Source: Roridomyces roridus
Taxonomy: Eukaryota; Basidiomycota; Agaricomycetes; Agaricales; Mycenaceae
DNA length: 64,000 bases
NCBI GenBank assembly: GCA_029378245.1
Contig: JARKIF010000015.1
Span: 1,443,653-1,507,652, forward strand
Direction: 5' to 3'
A model generated the notes under the pieces. It searched no databases and had not been told where the DNA came from. It worked only from the letters and a program-made list of their open reading frames with translations. How positions within the stretch are numbered: the first letter of the stretch is position 1; every line of letters starts with the position of its first letter. Both the position numbers and the translations under genes were made by a program. Positions 35,128 through 46,146 of the stretch are shown here, in pieces.

Positions 35128-36357
35128 ATGCGCACCATCCCTTCCGAACTGGTGGACGAAATCATCGACCGGCTAGCCAGCGTCCTGTTGGCGGGATATC
35201 CCCCAGTTCCATGGGGGCTGCCTCACACCGACTGGCTACACACGATTGGCACCCTGGGGCTCGTGTGTAGTGACTGGTATTCCCGTAGCAGACACCACCT
35301 CTTCTCTGCCGTGCAGCTCCGTCCAGGAAACGTCCGCACTCTATTCGACCTCACGGACAAATCGACTTCCGACCTCCTCAGCTTGGTCCACACTCTCCAC
35401 CTACCTTTCTCCACTCTCGGTCCTCCACTTCTCGAGGAGAGCCAGCTTCGCCGTCTCGGGCGCAGTTGCAGCAGACTTGACGCTGTGTGGATTTGGATAG
35501 GGGACAGTGGTGCGTCCTGGGAAGAGACTTTGAAGTTTTACTCCTCCCTGGAATCGCAGACCGCGATTTTGGGCTCCACGGCTCCCCTACTCTCGTGCCT
35601 CACCATGTCATTCTACGACCTGCCGCTCCGCGTTGTTCTAAAGCTCGTCTCCTCTCTCCCCGCTCTCGAGACTCTACGTCTCTTTGGAAACGATATAGAG
35701 CTGGGAGATATCCCCGCCATATCCTCCCTCCCGTGCATACGCACCTTCCAATCGACCGTTTCGAGAACTTCGTTAGACGGGTTCTTCGACGTCTTGATCT
35801 CTTTCCCAACGCCTCCTCTCTTCGAGACCATTTCAGTGGAATTCATCGACGGCGAGTTGGACTCTGGTACTGCCAAGTACTTTGACAGATACGGGAGCGC
35901 CGTCCAGCATCTCGAAGTGAACCATATGTCGCGGCTCCCTTATTTGGGTGAGTGTTCAATTTACATTGGACGAGCAGCGTATGAACCCATGTCATCAAGC
36001 ATCAATAGCGTGACGAAACTCGCGCTTCAGCAAACACCCAATCTCGTCACCCTGGTCCTCAAAGGACAAGTGACCCCCCTCCCCACCGTTTTATCCGCGA
36101 TCGCCTCAGACAAGGTGACCTCCGTCCGCGTCGAATCCGCTGGCAAGTGGGGTGATGACCCGCCCGCTCTATGGTCGCAGATCGACGCTCTTCTCTCGGA
36201 AGAGCGATTCCGAGCTCTACGTGTTTTTCGAGTCGCGTTCTTCGGGATGTCGGATAATGTGGATCCTATTGAATGGACTGGCTTGGAGGAGGTTAGGGCT
36301 GAGATGCCTTTGGCTGTTGCGCGTGGTATATTGCCTGCTGGATTAGATGATAAATAG
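35128..36357 (+). CDS. F-box-like/leucine-rich protein, divergent paralogue 2
   Basis: Starts MRTIPSELVDEIIDRLASVL and runs to RGILPAGLDDK. It is colinear with the gene at 31326-32579 on the opposite strand, sharing LHTIGTLGLVCSDWYSRSRHH, ESQLRRLGRSC, LPALETLRLFGND, VQHLEVNHMSRLPYLG and KLALQQTPNLVTL. The frame is open throughout (409 residues), but the paralogue has an intron after RLPSSG. Here the matching stretch 35948-35999 begins GTGAGT and ends CAAG, so it is probably a frame-preserving intron that shortens the protein by about 17 residues. Presumed F-box-type adaptor; target unknown. Confidence 0.78.
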   Translation: MRTIPSELVDEIIDRLASVLLAGYPPVPWGLPHTDWLHTIGTLGLVCSDWYSRSRHHLFSAVQLRPGNVRTLFDLTDKSTSDLLSLVHTLHLPFSTLGPPLLEESQLRRLGRSCSRLDAVWIWIGDSGASWEETLKFYSSLESQTAILGSTAPLLSCLTMSFYDLPLRVVLKLVSSLPALETLRLFGNDIELGDIPAISSLPCIRTFQSTVSRTSLDGFFDVLISFPTPPLFETISVEFIDGELDSGTAKYFDRYGSAVQHLEVNHMSRLPYLGECSIYIGRAAYEPMSSSINSVTKLALQQTPNLVTLVLKGQVTPLPTVLSAIASDKVTSVRVESAGKWGDDPPALWSQIDALLSEERFRALRVFRVAFFGMSDNVDPIEWTGLEEVRAEMPLAVARGILPAGLDDK

Positions 36358-37868
36358 TAATTGCTCTGTTCTATGCTCGACTTTTCATCGCTACTGACTG
36401 CATTCAATACATGTCATTTGTTGAGTCTCTCTCGTTTTTTTCCCCTTGCCAGGTATAAGTAGACCTTGAATCCGATACACGTGCTTGAGAGCGGGCTTGG
36501 CGTTGCTCACCACGGAGAGAACGTGCTTCAAGCTATGTATTCACTCCGTGAGTAGATTCTGGATATTTACAGCTCGAAATACACACGAATGCCGGCGGTA
36601 ATCATTTGTCTCTTTCTCGACCGAGTGTTAATTTCCGACATGGTAGCTGCGGAATAACCGGGTGGGAATCGGGATCGCTGAGATTTCTGAATATTGACAC
36701 AGAGGTAAAAGAACAATCGTGCATGTGTATCTTGTCGCGTCGTGTGCGTTCATATTGGGCGTTGGCTTGGGCCAAGAACGATTCCTCACCGGGTCCTTTG
36801 TTCATGAAACCACCAAGACTCCAAGACTATCGCGGCAATATCACGGTTCCAAGAGATACACACGATTTTAAGCTCCCGGCCGGAGTTTCCCATTCAGTGC
36901 TTCGCATCATTCTCTGGGTATAGCTACTAGGACCGCAGCAGAAGTCGTGTGTTTCCTTCACAGCAAGTGTTGCCTGGACCACGTTTTCTGTACATGTTCT
37001 TGGCCTACTGAATATTGAAGAATTCGAAGTCGACGAGTCAAGGGAGCTTTGAAAACCAAAACCAAAATCGAAATCAAAATCAAAAAGAACAGCTAGCGAG
37101 ACATGAACACGAACCCGAGAAGCTCCTCCGCGCGAAAATTTCCATTGGGCAGCGTGTAGTTATCTCCGACTCGGAGTGTTGTATAGTCTTCTTCTTCTTC
37201 TTTCCAATTACGGACAAGTACACCTTGGCCCTGACACGGTTGAGGCTTCGCCAAGGGCAGAATAGTGAGCGCACACACGGTTTGATACCGAGTGGACTTG
37301 GGCCTACTATCGGAACGAAGTGGCACGAATCGTGTGTTTACCTGACAGCAGTGGTGTCTGTGCCGTGAGGAGAGGTACCGGTGGGGTGGAATCACAAGTT
37401 GTTACACGCCCCGTGGAGCTTGAAACAAGTCAACGACTCAGGTCAAGTGGGCTTTGAAAACCAAATTCGAAATCAAAATCAAAACTGAAAAGCTAGCGTC
37501 GCATGTCAGCTATCAGAACTCGCGAAGCCCCTCCGCGCGAAAATTTTCACTGGGGAACGTGTATCTCCGACTCGGAGCGTGGAGAAAAGACGTTGACCAG
37601 ATGCATAGTCGTTCTTCTTGCCGATTACGGATATATATCTTGGTCCTTGGCTCCAACCTCGGCAGGGAGAATGCCCACGGTTTGATGCCGAGGTGTTTGT
37701 CGACGACGCCAAGACTCAAGAGTTACACACGACCGATTTCGCTTCTTTCGTCGGAACGGAACAAGACACTCACCGTGGCCGGAGGGTCGAAAAGAGGCTG
37801 CATCCGCGTGAAAACAGGTAGACGTTCCACCTGCCGATTACGGATTCAGACTTGGCACATTAGAATAT
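36358..37868. other. intergenic with a tandem duplication
   Basis: No gene recognised. The right half consists of the duplicated block listed next. Confidence 0.5.
37035..37765. repeat. direct tandem duplication, about 330-400 bp x 2
   Basis: Copies at about 37035-37370 and about 37448-37765 share, in order, GGCTTTGAAAACCAAA with CGAAATCAAAATCAAAA, then AGCTAGCG, CCTCCGCGCGAAAATTT, CGTGT and CTCCGACTCGGAG, and ACGGTTTGAT(A/G)CCGAG. A third trace of CGGACTCGG-like sequence is absent. Neither copy has a supported coding frame. Origin unknown. Confidence 0.75.
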
Positions 37869-39787
37869 TCAGTATACCAAATCCTCTTGCTTCTGCCCAT
37901 CCCATACATACCCCAAAAACACATTCCCCGAATACCTCACCTCAGTCCCACCCCCCTTGATCATACACCCCTCATCATCCCGACAAACGCCTCCCTCCCT
38001 CTCCACATCCCCCACCATCTCCCCCGCCAAAGCGACACTCAACTTCTCCTCGGTCGCAATCTCCGTGATCGTCTGCGGCCCCGACAAGGCGAGTAGTCCA
38101 GATAGGCGGGCAGCGAAGGCGGCGGGTGTGTACGGCGGGGTGTGTAGCACGCGTAACCCAGAGGAAAAGATACGTAAATTGATCGGTGGAGTGGTGTATG
38201 CCGGAAGTTGGGGTATCACTTGTAGGAGCGTCGCGGGGGGAATCAATGCTAGAACCCAATTTAAAAACCACGTCGTTTGATTTGCTCGCAACGCACCAAC
38301 TCCCCTAGCGCGGTTCCACCCGCCCCAAACTTCGTCAAGCGCAATAATCCCCCGCTCACGCATCATCCCCTTCGCCGCCTCCCTCCCTGTTGTAGTTTTA
38401 CCCTGCAAAACACCCGCCAACTCCCTCGCGAGTTCCTCAACCCACCTCCGTTCATCTTTCATCATATCCAACGTGACCGGCGCATTAGCCATCTCGAGCC
38501 CCAGCTGGGAAAGCGAGGACCGGATAAAGGTAGCCTCTTCCGGCTCCGCGCCAGAAGAAGGCGAGATTGTGGAGCCCGCAGACGTAGCCGCAGAGGCAGC
38601 CGTCAACCGCTCGTTGAGCTCCGCCGCCAATTTTACCATATCACGCGCCTTGACCGACAGTGCCTCGAGGTCTTGGAACGCATCGGTCATATCGCTTTCC
38701 CGCCCCTGGGCCGCGGTTTCCACAGTCCGCAAGATGCCGGCTGGGCGGATTTCAGGGTGCTGTTTTCGGTGATTTCAATGGAGCTATAAAGACGCACTGA
38801 TTCCCGAGCGAGCATCCGTCCCAGCAGAGATGTCATTCGATGAAGGGGTCCCACTGTGAACCTATAGCCAAAAATTAACTGTGCCTGAAAATACGAATAC
38901 GGGTTTAAAGTAACTCACCACCCACGCTTTGCTCTTCAAGCTCCGACGGAGCACGGCGTAGAATGGCTTGTCGCCGCCCTTTCGGAAGCTAACCTTGATC
39001 ATACGCACGGAAGATTCATCCCCGTCATCGTCGTCGGTCGAGTCGGGCGACGGTGGCCGGGACGACGGCGCGGATTTCATGCTGAGTGGTGCAGGAGAAG
39101 CGGCACCAAGTTGCGGTAGCTCCGTCCCACAAATCTCGCACTCGCGCAGAGAAGGGTGATTCAAAAAGGTGCAAGCAGTACAAGCAATAGTGCTTGGCAG
39201 GCGACGGTGACTCCCAGTGGGTGTCGACTTTGGGAGCAAGGACGGCATCGAGTTGCTCGCAGGGAGTGATGATGAGAGCTGCTGTCGGGCTGGGCCCGGG
39301 ATCGAATCTCGCGACACGCCGCAGAGCCCACAGACGCGTGCTGCCGCCGGACTCAGTCCTGGAGGGTTTCGATACGCACAGACCTGGCATTCCCAGCCCG
39401 GGCCCTCATTCGTGCCGACCTCCGCGGTAGACACGGATGCGGACCCAGTTATGAATAACGTGATTTTGGCGGAGGACTTGAAGAGGCCCGCGTAGTAGTC
39501 TGTCTGGTTGACGTAGGCGAGATCCAGAGAGAACGAGTGTGCCCACGGATGGTCCGCCGAGATGTAGAATAGGCGGTGGGTCGTCACATGCACAGTCCCG
39601 GACTGGTGGTTTGCGGATTTCTGGGTTCTATTCGTGCCATGTGAGTTTAGGCTGTTTCTGTGGGAGTGCATGTACCCATCGTATATGCCTACTCCTCTTG
39701 GCTTGCGAGAAGTTCCTCGTCATTGTACAGCAATGCTGAGATCGGGATTGTGCCGTCCACGGTCTGGGTGAAGCGACGGAGGGCCAT
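37869..39787 (-). CDS. VPS36: ESCRT-II subunit VPS36
   Basis: The first exon starts MALRRFTQTVDGTIPISALL and NDEELLASQE, the typical VPS36 beginning. The next exon gives HQSGTVHVTTHRLFYIS, the first half of the split GLUE domain that binds phosphoinositides and ubiquitin. Inserted in it are two NZF zinc fingers, WECQVCAYRN...CGLCG and IACTACTFLN...CEICG, as in yeast Vps36. The GLUE domain resumes with VRMIKVSFRKGGDKPFYAVL. After two short introns, SGITGILRTVE leads to the EAP45-type winged-helix region (DLEALSVKARDMVKLA, LDEVWGGWNRARGVG, SGNVFLGYVWDGQ). ESCRT-II sorts ubiquitinated membrane proteins into multivesicular endosomes. The exon 1/2 boundary is unusual (see findings): the apparent donor overlaps codons that would read VGIYDG. 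Confidence 0.85.
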
Positions 39788-40072
39788 CGTGTAGAGTCTT
39801 CAAGACGATGCCTGGTAGATGCGGCAAGAGCGTGTCGGGAATCAATGAGGTGTGAAGCCAAGTGTGTCACTAGTGTGACTCAATTCGGGTATCTTTTTGC
39901 CGTCGATTCATGTCCACACCCAAAGAACGGCTACAAGCTGCCCCGCCCTCGCCGAGCCTTGCAGGAGTGAAATTCCGTCTATTATGAGCTCCACACTTTC
40001 CCTCTCACGTCTCCCTCAAGACCCCTTGCTTGCCTTGCTTCCCGCCATCGTCTCATTTTCCTCGTCTTTTAA

Positions 40073-41637
40073 ATGAGGCGAGTCCAGGTCCCTTGGATCC
40101 TCCTGATGCTTATGCCACGATATCACATTAGCCGCCGCTCCCTCTTTGCTGTCTTCTTCCTCCTCCTCTGGTCGGCAGACGGGTCCCAGGTCAACGTCAC
40201 CATCGACGATTCAGATCCGTCGATCGTCTACTCCCCCTCGACGTCCTGGAATTCCAGCCAAGTGGTCTGCAACTCGTGCAACAACCCACCTGTGGCCCTC
40301 GCAAAACAGCAGACCTTCCACAAGGGCGTCCATGTCCGTCAACCTTGACGCGGACGACACTCCGCCCCCGCCCCCAGATACTGACGGCGACGGTGGTCAT
40401 GACGCGGACGAGCAGAGACGCGACGATTCGGACGACCCGGGTTTCGTGGATGTCCCCGTTTTTGCGCAGTTCAATTTCACTGGTGCGTCGCTGGAGTCGT
40501 CTTGCTTAGAACATCCTCTTATTTGCCACCAGGGACGGCGGTGTACATATTTTGCATACAACCTCAGAGCCTCACCAAAGCTCCTGCCCCGCCGTCACAA
40601 ATGAACATGACGTTTTTCATAGACGAAGCCGATTCGTCGTCGTTCCTGCACCAAGGGTCGGTCGATGCGTCGGGGTTCGCCTCTGGCGTCAACATACTCG
40701 CCAAACAAGGCTTGTCGGACGGCCCACATTCGATGAAACTCACGCTGGCTCCGAATTCCGTGTTGATTTTGGATTTCATTGTTGTAACTCAAAATGTGCC
40801 GGATTCTTCGACGTCTTCGCCGTGAGTGACCAGATTGTGTTTGGATTTTCTTTCTGACTGAATGTAGCTCACAATCGGCCGTGACATCCTCTGCATCTGA
40901 CAGCGCGCATTCCGCCTTGTCACCAGCTTCCGACGTGTAAGTCCTCTCCTTGCAGCAGTACCAAATCTAATCAGACCCCAGCGAGGCAACAAAGACAGGC
41001 CGCGCTTCATTCGGCGCTGTCATCGGCGGCGTCGTAGGCGCCCTCGGGATCCTCTCCTTCGGCACAGCATTCAGCCTCTACCGACGCCGACTCCTCGCCG
41101 CGCGCCGTGACCGCCTAGAGCGCGGAGAAGCCCCCTCCCCCGCCTTCCTATCAAATGCCAACCCCGGCTCAGTTCGTCCCGCGGTACTTCCCCGGCACAG
41201 TCATCCCACACGCCACACCACCGACGTACACAGCCTCCACGGCCTCCTCTTCTTCCGGGCATTCGGCAGCGCATCACGCCGCCCTCGCCCTCGCTGCGTC
41301 AGAGCCCCTCCTCGTCTCACCCTCATCCGGTAGCGAGCGAGACCTCCCCGATGCCGAACCACACACGTATTCCGACGAAGTGCCGCCCCCAGAAGAGGAA
41401 GACGTCGCACCCCCCTCGTTTGGAGTGGCTATTACGACTCCGGCTATAACGTTGTTGAGCTCGGATGATGCTGCGAATCCCCCGCCTAGGCCTAGGAGTT
41501 GGGGGGAAGCTCCTGCGCAGGCACATGGGATTCCGTTGCCGGAGAGTAATGCTACTTCGAGAGGCGCGTCGTTGTTGACGCGTGAGACTCAGAGGGAGGA
41601 TGAGGATGAGGACTATGACGATTTTATTGCGCAGTAG
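40073..41637 (+). CDS. type I membrane protein with carbohydrate-binding-like ectodomain (apparent frameshift)
   Basis: The signal sequence (RRSLFAVFFLLLWSADGSQV) is followed by an ectodomain with N-glycosylation sites and a second block TAVYIFCIQP...MTFFIDEADSSSF...HSMKLTLAPNSVLILDFIVV, typical of a family of basidiomycete surface proteins with jelly-roll-like ectodomains. A single TM helix follows (FGAVIGGVVGALGILSFGTAF) and a basic stop-transfer YRRRLLAARRDRLERGE. The family then continues cytoplasmically with a Pro-rich PRYFPGT motif. That motif (FVPRYFPGT, from about 41155) is present but in another frame, so a single-base frame change lies at about 41124-41140 in a purine/C-rich run, either a mutation or an assembly error. 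Introns near 40490, 40822 and 40940 have good consensus. Function unknown. Confidence 0.65.
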
Positions 41638-42031
41638 GATAGGACTGTGACTCTGGCTTCTTCCGCGGTACTACGTAGGTAGGTATGTAGACTTGGAGTT
41701 CAATGGAACAAATAAAACAATGGACGGATGCGTTCTAGTTTACGGGCTTGAATGTGAACTGCGACTGATGTCCAGCGTTCCACTTGAGCCATGTGCTCCT
41801 GATCAATTCTTTGCGGTCCGGCACTTTGAATGGGATTTACTTGCGCGTGTGCAAGGTTTCCTGAGTGTTGAAATTTCTTGAAAGTCGGACCCTAGCTGAA
41901 AAAACAGGAAGATATTATGGGCGGTCTGTCGCAGTGCTCAAGCTCAGCTAATTCTGTCATCCAGCATATCGCGCTCTCGGACCTTAGACGTTCATACAAC
42001 TCGTTATTCCAACATGCTACATCCAAAGGTC
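41638..42031. other. intergenic
   Basis: Converging 3' flanks of the two neighbouring genes. Nothing recognised. Confidence 0.5.
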
Positions 42032-43141
42032 CTAATCCAGAATCTCAATCACAGACGGCGCCGCCGACTCCGTATCCACGGGAAGCCCAGCCTCCTTCCA
42101 CGCACAATACCCCCCAATAATATCCGTCGCATTCAACAACCCCAACTCCTGCAACGACAACGCCGCAAGGCTCGACGCATTACCCTCATCGTCAAATACA
42201 ATAACACGCAAATCATACCGATCCACAATCAAGAGCCGTTCCGGATTCCTACAATCGAAATTCCACTCGAGGACGTTCCGCTCGATGATGAGGGACCCGT
42301 GGATCATGCCCTGCCGCGCGCGTTGGTCTGCAGAGCGGATGTCCACGAGGAAGGTGGGTGCACCGACTTCGGGTTCGCGGAGCTCGGCGTAGGCTTCGGC
42401 TGGTGTGAGCCTTTGGAGCCTCGCCCGTGCATCGCTCAGAATCTGAGTCACGCCTCGAGAGCCCGGGGGCGGGGCGAGCGGGTCCATCGGCGCGCGCGCG
42501 GATTTACGTACGACGTCCCAAAGGGCTTTTTCGTCGTAGGAAGAACCGCCAATGTCACGCACGATGGCAGCCCAGATCCGACCGTCGTTTTTGGCGACGG
42601 AGATTCTGCCCATGAGTTTGGAGGAGACGAGGAGGACGGCGCGTTGGACGTATTGTTCTTCGGAGCCGCAGATGACCAGGGTGTTGGCTTTGGGGTTCCG
42701 CCGTTGGGAGGGGCCCGGTTGTGGCTAGTGCGAATACCTGGTACTTTCGTTTGGATTTTTGAGGTGAAAGACAAGAGGGAGAGACATACATACGGTTGGC
42801 GTCGCAACTCGTGTTCCAACGTAGCCGCGACGCGTCGGAGAAATCCTTCATCATCCGACTTTGAAAACGTCAGCACCACACCCAGCCGGACGCCTTAAAT
42901 CAAAGCCCTTCAGAATCTCTCTCTCCATGCAATGAAATGAAATGAAATGAAATGAAAGTCGCGCACCGTCGAGCGTTTCGGCCCTGCGACTTGTCTTGAG
43001 CGCCACTTCCGCTGCGACCTGGTCCCGCACGTCATCGAGGGTGCGGAGCGGGTCCGTGGATGATTTAGTCGACCTATCGGGGAGGATGGACTCGAGGGAT
43101 GTCGTCGATCGCGAGGATGATGAAGAAGACTGAATGGACAT
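42032..43141 (-). CDS. rhodanese-like domain protein, catalytic Cys replaced
   Basis: Four exons by inspection. N-terminal Ser-rich start (MSIQSSSSSSRSTTSL) and LDDVRDQVAAEVALKTSRRAETLDG. A middle domain follows: VRLGVVLTFSKSDDEGFLRR, ATLEHELRRQP, then NTLVICGSEEQYVQRAVLL and GRISVAKNDGRIWAAIVRD. The highly conserved linker SSYDEKALWDVVRKSARAPM leads to a C-terminal rhodanese fold: ILSDARARLQRLTPAEAY, FLVDIRSADQRARQG, IIERNVLEWNFD, DLRVIVFDDEGNASSLAA and DIIGGYCAWKEAGLPV. Rhodaneses transfer sulfur through a Cys at the start of the loop after the VIVF strand. Here that position is Asp (VIVF-D-DEGNAS), where I recall fungal relatives having Cys, so this protein is probably not a sulfurtransferase. 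Role unknown. Confidence 0.78.
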
Positions 43142-43695
43142 GGTCGTTTTGATCAAACCTGATTTTGCTGACAAAGACTTGATGCTTTTCTTTATGCCCC
43201 CATCCGGGCCTCCTGTTTGCTCGGAATTCAGACGCGTTGAAGCAGTGGGCGATGTAAAATGCCTCTGTCCTTGGTGGTTGTGAGTCTAGGGCGTCCATCT
43301 TATCAGCCACTTTTTTTTATCGGGTCACCGATAAGTAGCAGAGGCCCGCGAGATTGAACCTCCTTCTCGTGAGTCCGCGGAGCGCCTCCCTCCTTCCCTC
43401 CCTCCTTCCGTACCCCGAATACAGACTGAAGGAACCCCGAAACCAGTGTATCGGATATTTCTCAGATTCAGGCTCGCATTTAACATCCCCCTCAAGAAAA
43501 GAAAAGTCCACACCAGAATGGCGGATAACCTCTCCTCCATTATGCATTGCAGCCGCATACATACCGTCCTTCAAAGAAAGTTATTCGAAGAGAGAAGAGG
43601 CGGAGTTGGCAGATCGTTCGTGCCTGGCCCAAAACAACGTGTCATGCCACCACTGCCTTGTCCCTGGGACGCTACGTGTAACCACAGTCCATGAT
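43142..43695. other. intergenic
   Basis: A divergent promoter region between the rhodanese-like gene and the membrane-protein gene. Nothing recognised. Confidence 0.5.
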
Positions 43696-44505
43696 ATGAC
43701 CTCCATACACACACCAGCGCCCTACGATCGATCCTTACTAGCGCAGGCTCCCGTGGTGACGAGAGAACAGCTTCAGGTGCGTCTCATTTTTTCGACTTGA
43801 ATGATGACTCATCGAATGATTATGTAGGAAGGCTACGACACTGTCCTCCTTTTCCCCAATCGGCGCTCCTCCACTGGCAAGCAGCTGCTACGCATCGATT
43901 CGGATCCTGCGTTACTCGACGACAAGGAGGCACGACTGCCACTCCCTGAGCTGAGCCCCCGCGAGACCAGGCCCAATGGACCTGGTGTATACACATCAAG
44001 CGCCCAAGCACGGACCTCGAAGCCATGGCCATGGCGCAAAATCACCCTATGCCTCCTAATCACCTTCGTCCTAGTCGCCGCAGCTGTCGCAGCCGGCGTA
44101 GGCGCTACCATCTCCAAGCGGACACACCAACAAAACCACACCGACTCGACGCAAACTACGCCTGGTGTGGGAGTGGGGACTCTCAGTGCTACGAGCGCCA
44201 GCGTATCATCCCCGGCCCCAGCTACTAGCGTGGACACTGGCGGCAGCAGCGGCAGCATAGTCATACCCGCCTCGTCACCATCAGACAATCCGAATCCCAG
44301 CGCGTCTACAGACCAAGCCCAGCCCAAAATCATCGTCGAGGGTGTCGGTTCGTTCGCACCATCCACGACGGCACCCCTGCGATCTCGAAGTGTACCTGCT
44401 GTATCTGGCGCACGAAGACACTTTGTCACCGCGTACGTCTTACCCTTCTCCTCCTCCTCCCGCGAACGAGAGACTGACAAGTCGAGCAGGAGGAGATTAC
44501 GATGA
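43696..44505 (+). CDS. single-pass membrane protein, Ser/Thr-rich
   Basis: Three exons by inspection (43696-43774 and onward, with an intron of about 53 nt ending TTATGTAG at 43828, and a last intron near 44432-44487). The cytoplasmic N-terminus contains YDRSLLAQAPVVTREQLQ-EGYD, seen in a basidiomycete family of short membrane proteins. The TM helix is ITLCLLITFVLVAAAVAAGV, with a basic RTSKPWPWRK stretch on its N-terminal side. The extracellular C-terminal part is Ser/Thr/Pro-rich and probably O-glycosylated. No enzymatic motifs. Start chosen at the first Met of the conserved block (MTSIHTPAPYDR). Function unknown. Confidence 0.6.
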
Positions 44506-44653
44506 CGGCCCCGCCTGCATAAAGCTCAGGATCCGGAATTCTGAAGCGACATTTGTATTCCACGTATGTAGTAGAAAACAAGCAAGAAATATATGTACAG
44601 AATGTATATACCCACTCTCTCCTCGCCTCGCCTCGAATCTCTCGTGTATGCAG

Positions 44654-46146
44654 TCATGTGAGCTGGCGGTAATGAGGCGGCGGAGACGCCGCCGTATCCC
44701 CGCTCTCCGTGGACAAATGCGGCTGCCTTGTCCCCATCCCCTGCGCCCCAGCCTGAAGCTGCTGCAACTGATGTCCCCGCGAGCCAGGCCGAGGCGGCGT
44801 ATGTAGGAGCACCGCAGCGACCTCCATCGCCAGGGCGTCAATGTTTATGTCCGTCCGTGGCGATTGCGGTGCGGCATCGGAGGATACTGAGCCATCCACG
44901 GTGTGCAGCTGCAGCTGCTTCTGCGAGGGCGTACGGGGGAGGGGGCGGACCCCAGCACGTGCGGGCGAGCCAAACCCTGCGGTGGCTTCTGTCGAATCGA
45001 CCATAGTCGAATTGTCCGGCTCTGCTGCTGCATGGGAGAGCTCGTCCATGGATGGGAATGCATGGCGGATGACATTATCGTTGTCTGTCGGTGGTGCTTT
45101 CCTCATGACCCCACCACTCTCGCCCTTCTCGCCCAAGTCCCCGATAGGCGCGGGCCTTGCGGAGACTCTGAGGCGGTAATTCCTCCAGCGGCGACGTTGG
45201 TGGAGGCAGAGCCCGAGGAGGACGACGAGTATGAACGTCCCGGCGACGGTGCTGCCTGCGACGACCGCGCGGTGGTTTCCTGACCCAGATGATGAGGGCG
45301 CCGCGCTCGGGGACACGCTGGGCGGGGGAGGGGAGGATGACGAGGAGAATGACGACAAGGAGGACGAGGATGTCGCTGAAGACGAAGACGACGAGGAACT
45401 CGAAGAAGGAGCGCTGGAAGCGGTGGGCATCGGCGAGTTGGTGGCGACGGCGCCTTGCCCAGAGGCGATGAACGAGGGCGATGGCTACGTGGAATATTTA
45501 AGCTCTCTGGAGTAAGTAAGAGTAAGGTTCTCATACGTACAGCTGGGGTGCTAGTAACCGCCTTTGCCGCGGAGGAGAACTGGTCGTACATTGCAATGGA
45601 AGGCGGGTTGATGGCACTATGTATGCTTTTGAGAACGTTCTGGATCGACGACGAGGAAGGTATGATACTCACCCCACCATGCCCGCCTCGCAGTGCGAGT
45701 TTGGTATATTCGCTTGGCAGAAGAACCATATTGCTGTACTCCACTCAATCAGGCTTTTTTGCACATGCAGAAAGGAGGAGGACACATACGTTCACTCTCA
45801 TTCGTAATAAGCAGATTCCACACAGGCGTATCCTCCGCAAACTGCGGTCCCCTCCCGGCAAACCCACTATCAAAGCCCCCCGACAGCCGGATGCACGGGG
45901 AGGCAAAAGAGCTTTGGGTGACGGAGTGGGCGTCTCCCCCAAAGATGAAAGACACAGTGTCGCCGAGGCGCGCCGAGGTCGTTGGCGGGTCGTAGACACT
46001 GCCCTGTACTCCCACCATCACCTATGTATAGAGGTCTGTGTCAGCATGAGAGGGAGAGGAGGGAGAGGGAGGAGACTCACCATATGCGTCGCTTGACCCG
46101 CGGCCAGGGGGAGGATACCGAGCACAGTGACGACAAACTCAAGCAT
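44654..46146 (-). CDS. serine-rich cupredoxin-domain membrane protein
   Basis: Multi-exon gene, start 46146. Signal peptide MLEFVVTVLGILPLAAGQAT, then a cupredoxin fold VMVGVQGSVYDPPTTSARLG, GDAHSVTQSSFASPC and GGFDSGF. After an intron comes PIWFFCQANIPNSHCEAGMVG. The His (HSVTQ), Cys (FFC), His (SHC) and Met (GMVG) match the type-1 copper ligand set of fungal extracellular cupredoxins. A Ser-rich stalk follows, then a TM helix (VVAGSTVAGTFILVVLLGLC) and a cytoplasmic tail with many Ser/Pro. Such proteins are cell-wall or plasma-membrane blue-copper-like proteins of unknown partner. Four introns, each confirmed by frame and motif continuity. Looks intact. Confidence 0.8.
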
